DNA of 64,000 bases from Microglena sp. YARC (Eukaryota; Chlorophyta; Chlorophyceae; Chlamydomonadales; Chlamydomonadaceae). The notes beneath the pieces are model-generated. The model worked only from the letters and a program-made list of their open reading frames with translations. It searched no databases and was not told the DNA's origin. The stretch covers positions 12,751,610-12,815,609 of the forward strand of contig CM039462.1 of the NCBI GenBank assembly GCA_022414725.1. The letters run 5' to 3'. The translations under genes were made by a program, and so were the position numbers. This document shows positions 55,480 to 64,000 of the stretch, in pieces (position 1 is the first letter of the stretch; the number at the start of each line of letters is the position of its first letter).

Positions 55480-56697
55480 AATAGACGCTAAAGAAGACAG
55501 CCGCTGCGTACCGACCCTCATGTATTAGTTCCCCTCTGACTAGCTCGAAGGCCCGAGTTCGAGCATCTGGATCCCCGACTACGGATCCAACTAACCGCTG
55601 CTCCGCCTACCGCTTCATCCAAGACCTACTTGGATCTGCCGCTGCGTCCGCATACTACTGGAGCAAGCAAGAGCACCTCCTAGTCACCGAAATCTATGAA
55701 GTGAGTTTGAAAGACGTCCTCACCGATATACCGCATAGAGCTGTAGTGATCCCCGACGATCATTGTGCTTGATTGCAACCACAGCCTTCAACAAGAGGCT
55801 CCTGTTGCCGAACCTTGCCACCCGGCGAAGTTCACCATTCCCACTCCCCTGGATCCATTTGGATCGCCGATCCCCACAAGCACACCAAATAGTAATGATG
55901 ATAATGATGCAATCGCCCCTACACCTAAGCCTAAGAGGATATGTGTCAACTAAGTGCCAAGGCGAAGGCCATCTTCAGGCCGTCTGCCCCACCTACAGGA
56001 CGATCCCTGCCCCTAGGAAGCCTCACACCCCTAGGAAATCCCACACCCCTAGGAAAATCCCTGCCCCTAGGACAATCCCTTCCCCGAGAAAAATCCCTCC
56101 CGCTCGGACTGTCACTATCATAGGACCAACAATCTCATCATCACCAATCTTCTCAACAGTGAGTCCCTAGGATCACACACCCCTACTGCCATAGCACCTG
56201 TCAAAAATGATGATGGGGACAGAGCTTACCAATTGCATGGGGGGGAATTGCCTGTCCATTCTGTCCTCCCTACTGATGCCTCTGATGACTTGCATGGGGG
56301 GGACCTGAACACCTATGCTAATGAAAGTACAATGGATCACACATCCACATCCTGCTCTAGTAATGAGGGAACAAAATTGCCTGACCATTCTGTCCTCCCT
56401 ACTGATGCCTCTGATGACTTGCATGGGGGGGACCTGAACACCTATGCTAATGAAAGTACAATGGATCACACATCCACATCCTGCTCTAGTGATGAGGAAA
56501 CAACATCCACTGAGCACAGCAACACTACCACCACCTGGCATACTGCCAGCCCCACTCCTGACATGATAACTATCATCAGATCACACCACATTTCACTCAC
56601 CCCTGCCCTACGCCTCCAAGGCATTCCCCCCCTGTCCTTACCACGCCACCACCACAGGACATGCAAGCGACTATGCATCCTTGCGGGTATCAGATGA
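55480..56697 (+). other. Repeat-bearing open frames of unknown origin
   Basis: Two open frames stand out. 55763-56170 has a C..H..C-like KCQGEGHLQAVC and then a six-residue PxPRKI-type repeat (CCCCTAGGAAAATCCCTG units, 56010-56100). 56233-56697 has two 43-residue acidic units (HSVLPTDASDDLHGGDLNTY...). They could be 5' parts of another retroelement; I cannot assign them. Confidence 0.3.
56257..56514. repeat. Two tandem 129-bp units
   Basis: CATTCTGTCCTCCCTACTGA begins at 56257 and 56386. Units keep the reading frame (43 codons) and differ at few bases. Confidence 0.8.
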
Positions 56698-56758
56698 AGG
56701 ACACACTTGTGAAGGGGAACATGGGGAGGCATATAGCATGGGAAGAAAATGCTCTGAT

Positions 56759-56935
56759 GCACTGACGAGGGGGCTAACCTATGCACTACATGCATTTGTG
56801 CACTGACGAGGGGGCTGACCTATGCACTACATGCATTTGTGCACTGACGAGGGGGCTGACCTATGCACTACATGCATTTGTGCACTGACGAGGGGGCTGA
56901 CCTATGCACTACATGCATTTGTGCACTGACATATT
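56759..56935. repeat. 41-bp minisatellite, 4.3 copies
   Basis: GCACTGACGAGGGGGCTGAC followed by CTATGCACTACATGCATTTGT, starts at 56759, 56800, 56841 and 56882, one substitution in the first unit. Confidence 0.9.
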
Positions 56936-56968
56936 ATGCGATGTGCCTGATGTAGTAATGATCTGATA

Positions 56969-57260
56969 TGACCTGATGCACTGATGTACTGATCAGGCGC
57001 CGATCCGCATAATGATCAGTGCTATGATCTGCATAAACACATCTGCATATCTGATCACTGACGCACAGCCATCCATTGATGTACTGTGCTGTAGAAGGGT
57101 AGGAATATTGAATGGGGACTGACCAATGAGGAAGTACTGACCTGATGCGCTGATGCACTGATCATGCGCCCATCTGCATAATGATCAGTGCTATGATCTG
57201 CATAAACACATCTGCACATCCGATCACTGATCCACAGCCATCCACTGATGTACTGTGCTG
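56969..57260. repeat. Two 170-bp tandem units
   Basis: GATCAGTGCTATGATCTGCA with flanks recurs at 57018 and 57188; both units end in TGATGTACTGTGCTG. The second is cut by a MITE at 57261. Confidence 0.75.
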
Positions 57261-57351
57261 CAGGGTAATTCAAAGCGCGCTTTTGCGCTTTTCAGCGCTG
57301 ACTTTTTGACCCCCTCTGCGCTTTAAGCGCAGTTTTTTGCAACCCCCTGTG
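57261..57351. mobile_element. hAT-type MITE fragment, 3' part cut by LTR element
   Basis: Starts CAGGGTAATTCAAAGCGCGC like the right end of the MITE at 54252, and follows it for about 90 bp to CCCCCTGTG, where the LTR begins. Confidence 0.75.
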
Positions 57352-57697
57352 TGTAACGGTACAGAACCCTTCACGGGTACTCTGGCCGTCCAGCAAGGCA
57401 TACGGGTACACCGTACCCGTAAGCCACGTGACGAACGCACATGATACAGTACCATACCTATGTACTGCCTCATCTCTCACAACGCACACGTTGCGCACAT
57501 AGACACGAGCTACTCGGAATGAACCCTTCTACTCCTTCCACGAAGACGTTCCTCCCCAGCCACTCGACATCCCTACCTAGGCACCCCCCCCCCTGTTCTG
57601 CTAGTGCACTCATATCAACATATACGTAAACACACATCACGTATCACGTTACTCTAGATAACCCCTCAAGCTGCTATTAGCATCCTAAGCTGTTACA
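57352..57697 (+). mobile_element. Long terminal repeat of a retrotransposon
   Basis: 346 bp bounded by TGTAAC and GTTACA, the TG...CA type of LTR ends, placed exactly between the broken MITE and a primer-binding-site-like sequence. No second LTR is seen downstream, so the element is truncated or runs out of homology. Confidence 0.65.
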
Positions 57698-57698
57698 C

Positions 57699-57713
57699 TG
57701 GTAGCGGAGCTGG
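57699..57713 (+). promoter_or_regulatory. Primer-binding site (Met-tRNA type)
   Basis: TGGTAGCGGAGCTGG, one base after the LTR, close to the TGGTATCAGAGC pattern complementary to the initiator Met-tRNA 3' end. It primes minus-strand synthesis. Confidence 0.5.
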
Positions 57714-58165
57714 TTTCGTTCCTTAGGGACCTCACGCATACACATACGCACGCATACGAATTTTTCTTCGAATTAATCGCACCCGCCAGGACATCCTGTC
57801 AGCTTTCTGGCATTTGCTGCTCTCTGTTCCTGCTCTTCCCTGTAGGCTTCGAGTAAACGTAGCGCCTGTTCGGTTCTCGCAGTGAACTCGTTTGCTCATC
57901 CTGTCGCGCAATTCGGTTCGTCGTTGTCCTTCCTGGTTGCCCTGTGGTTCGTGCCTTTGTAGTGCTTTTATCCCTCATCGTATTCTGGACGAACGCGTCA
58001 TATACAGTTACGCTTGAGGCATTATCAGCTCGTTACGCTCGTAAAAATTTACTAGTCCCTGTGGCAGGTGATTTTTTGGCCTCTTGAAGTTGCGAGTATT
58101 TCTCCCTCTCTCGCCCACCACTCATCCCTGTCCAGTCTACTGACTTGTTCTGTTGCCTGTGCAGA

Positions 58166-61100
58166 ATGGCATCCCACAGAACAACCATGGGTACCGACGA
58201 CGCGGCTGAACAGCCTACGATTTCGGTGGTCGACACCAATCCTGAAGGGATGGCGTAGTCTGACACTGAGCCCGACACTGAGCTCGGTACGACGCAGGAT
58301 GAGTCCGCATCTGCCGACGCGCGGCCCTCTGTCTCAGTGGGTACGCTGCAGCCTCTGGTTGCCGGCTTCAATGGTCTGGCGGCACCCTCGGGTGCGCCGA
58401 CCGCTGCCCCGCCTATGAGCGCGGGCATTGCCCCAACGTCGACGACGACGACGCTGGCCGGGCCTTGCCCCGAGGAGCTCAGCGCACGCTATCACGCTGG
58501 CGCGGAGCGCAGGCGGCATGAGCATATGCCGGGGCACCTGATCGCGGCGGAGCAAATTGGGCACCTCCGCGCGCAGCTCGATCAGGCCGCCATCGCCAAC
58601 TCAGCCCTTACCGACCAGTTTACGACGGCGGTATCCGCTAAGGACGCCAACATCGCTGACCTGGCGCACCGCCTCGCCGTCTCAAGCGCGGCTACCGAGG
58701 CCGCTTTGGCCAATGGCGATCCGGCAGAGAGGCAAGAGCTGTTAAACAGCCATTACTTCCTCGGCAGGGATCTGGCTAACAGTCGCCAGGAAGTGTGCGA
58801 CCTCCAGGCCGCTTTCACTCTGGCCGCGGCGGACGCCAAGTCCGCTATGGATGCGTTGCGCACGGCGCTCGAGGCTAAAGAGGCCGCGCTCAAGGCTACA
58901 GAGACCGACCTTACTCGATCTCAAGCAGGTGAGCGCAGTCTTACGCCTGATGGGTATAGAACCAACCTGCCTTTCTCGGTTTGCAATCCATTTGATCATA
59001 TTGAGGACACACCTTCCCGCTTGGGTACCCCTCGCAATGTTTTGCCCGTGAATCGCACACTGTTTCCCACTAAACCGCCGCCATTGTCTAACTCGCCACG
59101 TCCTCCCCCCCATGCAGAGTTCGCCCCCATTCTCGCTGATAACGCTCGCTTGACTGAGGTTGTCGCGCAGCTGACTCGCGAGAACGTCGCCTACGGTAAG
59201 CGCCCAGTCGCTGCTCCCGCTGCTGCCTCTACCGCCGCCCTTACCCAAGCGGATGTCATGGCCATGATCGCGGCGCACCACGCTACTGCGGCTCGCAACG
59301 AGACGGTGCCGATGGACACTGAGGACCCTTGCGGTTCTTCCAGCGGCGCCGCCTTCCACGGGGTTGGGAACGGCAGGACTGTCGGGCGCAAGCATGCGCT
59401 TCCTCAGTCCGCTCGTCAGGACGACTCCGCCCCTCTGGACCCCATCTCTGCGCGCAAGCAGGCGTTTCTGCGCGGCCGCCAGATTAAGGCGACGCCAACC
59501 TATGCCAAGGCTGCGAAGTCGGATGGTCTTCTCCACTACCACTCCGCGGACCACCCCGTCGCGCCCTATGCCGACGCAAAGTTGGCGGCGCATATGAACG
59601 CGTACGCTGACGGGCTCCTCCTGGAATGCGAGTCCGAGAACATCGTGGAATCGCTGCAGGCGATTGATGATCTCCGTGACAGTATGACCCGTCTGTACAA
59701 GGCATCCAAGATGCGAAAGCAGAACTGGATGCTTTTCATGCCTTTGAACATCAAGGACATCGCCGACAAGGACGCCGCCCTCAAAGGCACTAAGCTGCTG
59801 CCCCACTACCCGGCGGCAGAGGCCAATGACGACAAAATGGACGAGACGTTGCCTCGTGCACCTGACAGGCAGGTGCGGGTTGCGGGGAATTCAGGGTTGT
59901 TTGATAAACTAGCTGTCGCTCAGGTAGCCCCGGCGTTTGATCCAGAACTATTTCGAATCCCCGACGTCTATGCCCCTTCGGGTGGTCTGACTGGCAAAAT
60001 GCAACGTGGTTCGATCCCGCGGGGGGGCGCTACCCCTTCCCTGCCGACAGCACCGACCGTCGCTCCCATACCACCCGTCGGCACCTTTTCGGTCTCCGAC
60101 TACTCGTCATCGGACTTAGCCGATTCCCCAGGTTCGCCCCGCCAGGTTCCACCTGTCACACCGACCTCGGATCGCGCTCCTCGGGCTACTCAGCCCGAGC
60201 CCCCAACGTCGCCCGAAGTACCTTCGGCGGATCCCCCGGCCCCTGTTCGACCTCGTGCGAAGCGCGCAGCTACGCTGCCTGCAGACACCCCTGCGCCGAC
60301 GCGACAGGCTCGCGCGGTCACACACCTGGCCCCGGAAGGCCCGCCAGGTGGGCCCGGTTCGCTCCCGCCGATCACCCCTCCTCCCGCCGACCGCGCCACT
60401 CGTCACTCTGATCACGACAATGGGTTCGCCAAGCGTGTTACTGAAATGCGAAAGGAATTACGTCTCATTGAACACAAACTGTCGGACAAATGCTCTAGGG
60501 CTAAGTTGCGCCGATGGGTATTCAATGTGGCCACGATCATGGAGCTCCAGTTCGCCGACGGTTACCTTGGTCCATTCGAGCGCATTGTTCCACATCTATC
60601 GGGCGCATTCACTGGCCAACTCCGCATCACTTACGACGAGGCATGGTCTAGCGATGAGTTGGACGGGTTGGATTTCATGGGAATCGTGGCATGGGCGGAA
60701 TCGCTCCTCCTGCCCGAGCTATTAACGGAATCACACGTCGCTCTCACCAAACTACACGAAGGTGGCTTCCGCCAAGATACTCGATCCTTGCAGAATTATT
60801 ACCACGCCATCAAGTTGAAATTTCGCAAAGTCCCCGATCTCACCGATCGCGAGAAGTTAAACATATTTCGTACGGGACTCTCCGACGAACTCCGCGCCGG
60901 TGCACACTCTCGGCGAGAGTCTGGTACTATGTTCGAAACGATGGAGGATTTGTTCCGCTATCTGCAATTGGACGAGGCGAGGAAATTTCCTCGTGGCAAA
61001 TCCTTGACGGACAAGCATGATCGCCATCAGAGGGGAGGTTACGCTAATCAGAAGTCGAGGTATCCATTCAAGCGCCCCGCGGATACTAAATACCCGGGTA

Positions 61101-61496
61101 AGGACCTTGCATTCAATCGCGTCCAATTTACCAACTCCCCCCCCCTCCGATTCTGACACTGATTCTTTCTCTTCGCAGGGCCTAAGGACCACCGACGACG
61201 GCGGGGAGATGAACTCTCGCCCAGCCAAGAGCCCCAAACTGGCGGCCAACAGTAGTCGCAACCCGGCCGGTGGCCGAGGTGGTGGAGGACGTAGTGCGAC
61301 GCAACCGGCGCACATCGGCAAGCTGGGTGGATCGCCAAGGTCGCAGGTCCTCAGTTTGCAAGGTGCTGATCGCACGTTCGGGAGAGGCTCTATAAGCCGC
61401 GGCGCGGGCCGTGGTGGTCGAGGAGGATACGGACAGGGTGCTGGTCGGGGCCGTTCACAGCCCAGCGGGCCGCGGACCCCCGATTTTTTGGGATAA
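58166..61496 (+). pseudogene. gag: LTR-retrotransposon Gag
   Basis: ATG 58166 is in frame with the long open frame from 58337, with one TAG at 58256-58258. Main frame runs to 61156. An alanine-rich coiled coil covers about 58470-58935, proline-rich linkers 59040-60400, and a capsid-like retrotransposon-gag domain about 60410-60960 (LTKLHEGGFRQDTRSLQNYY, KLKFRKVPDLTDREKLNIF). At the C-run 61137-61146 the frame changes and continues 61149-61496 as an Arg/Gly-rich RNA-binding tail (GRGGGGRS, RGAGRGGRGG). Gag forms the particle for reverse transcription. Both breaks are of the single-base type. Gag in chromovirus/Ty3-type elements is similar in order. Confidence 0.75.
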
Positions 61497-61502
61497 GACC
61501 CT

Positions 61503-62066
61503 CAGAACGCGATGCATATGAACAAATCGGTCAGCGTCGGGCAGACCATCTGGCTTCAGAATGGAGCTCGCTGCTTCTTCTGTTTCCGCTTCATGAGGAC
61601 ATGTGTGCGGTCGCTGAATGCTGACGGACGCTGCCGCACGCGGGACTTGCCTAACTGGCCGGCCCTTAACGAGACTACGTGTCCCGACTGGGCCCTTGAC
61701 GGCAACGGTCCCATCCCAATTTGGGAATAGGAACCGGCCGGTCAGGTATTGACAAGCCTGGATCGTGTAATTGGCGACGATAAAGTAGTAGTAGTCGAGC
61801 CACTTGAGCTCTTGTTACAAGTTCAAGAGGAACTGTTTTCTAACTTGGGCTTAACCCCAACTATTGATGTAACTTCTACTAATGCCTTGTCGTCCCCTTG
61901 TCCACTGAAGTTCTCTACGGAGTTTGGCATGCGAGTCTCCATCGCAAACGAGTTCATATACGCGCACCCCATTCCGGAAGACGTCGTGTCGGTGCTAGAA
62001 CACTATTGGGAATGCAAAAACGATGCACCCTTCGACACATACTCCGGGAAGTCGACAGATCGCTAA
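61503..62066 (+). pseudogene. Zinc-knuckle segment and start of retrotransposon pol
   Basis: NGARCFFCFRFMRTC with a later cysteine (about 61560-61640) resembles a decayed zinc knuckle after Gag. The frame 61749-62066 ends IPEDVVSVLEHYWECKNDAP, which resembles the stretch preceding RT motif 1 in Ty3-type pol proteins. Protease and RT proper are absent: homology ends near 62070, so the element is cut off. Confidence 0.4.
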
Positions 62067-62186
62067 ATGCATACGAGCGCAGCGGAATCTAGGGGGTCTA
62101 GTGCGTCAGCCAAATATACACAGTGCTGCCACCATCTATCATGCAGGGTCTCAAGGGATAACTGCCACGCATGATCTCCTGATACA

Positions 62187-62658
62187 ATGCTCAAGGGCAC
62201 CATGCAGCCAGGGCAGTGCATGATCCCACTAGAGTGTAAGGCCCCATGTCCTTTCAAGCTCTACTCAAGCCCAGGAGAGAACAGGTGGAAGTATGACTCA
62301 CATAAGAGTTGGGAGCAAGTTGTCCCAGCATCCTACTTTGCACAGAGCCAACTAATCATGCTGCCACCCCCAAGCTGAAGCCATGCTCCTGGGACAGTAC
62401 ACTCCACATACCACCATATTTGACCGTGTCCAGAGCAACGTCGGGTGGGCTGCCGAGATGCTGCAATTTATGCAGCTTATTCATGCGGTGGCAGTACAGC
62501 AGCGCCGACCGGGCTTCCTGGTTGAGGAGTTGACGACGAAAGGGCCGCTGGCTGCAAGATACCATGCATCCAGCAGATGCACTGACAACCTACACAGGTC
62601 TAGCATAGACGGATCGGTTGCGAGAATTAGCGGAACCGATGTAAGGGAATTTGTGTAG
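62187..62658 (+). pseudogene. YqaJ-like exonuclease fragment
   Basis: Two frames joined at a C-run near 62365. PLECKAPCPFKLY (62229-62268) looks like the ExK catalytic strand, and VPASYFAQSQLIML (62319-62360) like the PxxYxxQ helix of YqaJ/lambda-exonuclease-type recombinases. LLGQYTPHTTIF and a basic tail follow. Such nucleases act in viral or element recombination. Upstream catalytic parts are missing. Motif memory only. Confidence 0.4.
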
Positions 62659-62659
62659 G

Positions 62660-63653
62660 AGATAGGACGAGAGCATTGGTCAAATTTCAAAAACAATCTG
62701 ACGCACTACCCCGCGCTTGTCCATGCGGAAGGCGGCAGAGGGCGTTGCGCAGTAATCTGAAAAGAAAGCTGGAAAGAAAGGAGGTAACAAAGCAGGACGC
62801 CAAAAATATCAAGTAGCAACGAACACATGCGTTGGGCGAGGGAGGGAAGAATATCATGTAGGAGTACGAGAGGTAGAATGAAGGTTGGCGTGGCTTACCT
62901 TGGCCATATTGCAAAGGCTCTAATCGTACGGCCATTTCGCTATGCCGCGTCCAATCCGCCTTGGCTAAATGTACGTGAAAGGCTGGTGAAAGGACACCCT
63001 GCGAAAACATATATCAAAATTAGTAAGAGCACTGACAGGTCATCGCAAGTCACAATAATATTTCAGTGTGAATTAGGCTTTCATCACAGTGATTAAAATC
63101 GTCCTGGTTTCGCCCTGCAACAGCGCCATTTTTGACGCATGCAGCGAAAGCACATCGGTGACTTCAGGTGACCTTTTCCCGAATGAAAGCTATTCGCCAA
63201 CAAGAAGTTCGCGCTAGTACTTCGTTGCCTAATTGTTCACCCTATCTCGGAATCGCTGGCAGAGCTTCGCAGGTTCGCAAGAATGACCCCTCGAAAAGGT
63301 TGCTAACAGACCCTCGAGCGACAGAAGGCTGCATACCCCTTCGCGTATTACAACTCAGTAGTTAACGTGCGATCGAGGAGTTATTGGTCACGCTTCAGTC
63401 TACGAAAAGTTCTGGGTGTCTGTCGGGATCGCTGGTTTGCGGTGAGCCGAGACATTTTGTCCACTGTACGCCTACATTTATCTGTAGTTCCGCTGCAAAT
63501 CGTGTCTTTCGCCTACATTTAGCGAAATTGTCACTTCCCCGAGTGACATCCGGTATGTTCATCCTCCCGAAAAATGCAAGTAACGATAAACATGTCTCCA
63601 GTCTCCTCCAAGGTATGGAGTTATTTAAGGAGTAGCAATCGTTCGATCACCAT
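62660..63653. other. No supported feature
   Basis: Short frames on both strands overlap and show no motif or repeat. Confidence 0.4.
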
Positions 63654-64000
63654 ATGAAACCCCGCCCCAAGGGGTCACCTTCAAATAAGGTCGCCATCCA
63701 AGTATGGTATGACCCTCCCGACTCCGAACGGGCCGTCCTAATCAAAAAGGATTGGCACGCGATCAACGACGTGACCAAGGCAGTATACTTTGGCCCCGCA
63801 CCTGAGGAGGGCATCCCCAGTCCGGTTGAAACCCGTCGAAAAAAACACTGGTGGTCGGAGGCATTGGATCCCAAAGTTCGCGAAAAACAAATCGCTGCCA
63901 GACGGTCGACGAAGTGCATCCGTCGCAATCACGCACAACGTAATACGAATACTTCCCCCGTGCTCATGACGCGAGCCAATCGGGTATACAAAGTCAACTC
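63654..64000 (+). CDS. Partial open frame at right edge, unknown
   Basis: ATG 63654 and open to the end (115 codons). Begins MKPRPKGSPSNKVAIQVWYD and has a basic stretch near residues 75-100. A short viral- or element-type gene is possible; no family is recognised. A minus-strand frame covers the same bases. Confidence 0.35.
   Translation, partial: MKPRPKGSPSNKVAIQVWYDPPDSERAVLIKKDWHAINDVTKAVYFGPAPEEGIPSPVETRRKKHWWSEALDPKVREKQIAARRSTKCIRRNHAQRNTNTSPVLMTRANRVYKVN

Overview
The window reads as nuclear DNA of a unicellular eukaryote, most plausibly an alga or related protist. The evidence is a tRNA-Ala(AGC) in each unit of a tandem array, a LINE carrying RT, RNase H, CCHC and a restriction-like endonuclease (the Dualen-type combination known from green algae), an LTR retrotransposon, a hAT-type MITE with a perfect 8-bp target duplication, mariner-like ends, long simple-sequence satellites, and almost no intact genes. 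Species cannot be named from sequence alone. A run of exactly 1000 N (13692-14691) is a scaffold gap.

Region 1 (1-13.7 kb) is a decayed accessory cluster: leucine-rich-repeat/F-box genes (all broken), a gene resembling carboxylate-amine ligases (GCS/amidoligase type), a PAQR-family membrane protein, a protein made of two 89-residue repeats, a glycosyltransferase remnant of the kind common in large DNA viruses of algae, and ankyrin fragments. Unrelated genes here end in the same short sequence that supplies their last codons, stop and 3' flank, and a second ~93-bp module stands before gene starts. The gene mix suggests, without proving, an endogenised large-virus segment or a host expansion cassette.

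Region 2 (14.7-52.1 kb) is a head-to-tail array with a period of about 16.31 kb: copy A (14692 to ~31534), copy B (~31535-47848) and partial copy C (~47849-52097). Each full unit holds GTGAGTCA-type satellites, non-coding spacer, a tRNA-Ala, a 5' fragment of a LINE reverse transcriptase, and fused to it a mobile-element/virus gene block: an S74-type fibre protein, a small basic protein, a TVpol-like polymerase joined to an SF1 helicase and HNH nuclease, and a DDE/D (rve) integrase. This is a Polinton-like virus/transpoviron-type set, but no capsid, packaging ATPase or protease is visible. In copy C the LINE runs on without the element.

Region 3 (51.6-57.3 kb) is that LINE, broken by a tail-only insertion, a 230-bp dispersed repeat and a hAT MITE, followed by several minisatellites. 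Region 4 (57.35-62.1 kb) is an LTR retrotransposon (LTR with TGTAAC/GTTACA ends, primer-binding site, gag, start of pol) that landed inside another MITE. Region 5 (62.1-64 kb) has a broken YqaJ-like exonuclease fragment and an open frame running off the right edge.

Many breaks lie at homopolymers and differ between array copies, so part of the apparent decay is probably base-level sequence error; the first 3.5 kb of copy A carries about 340 extra scattered bases and looks unpolished.
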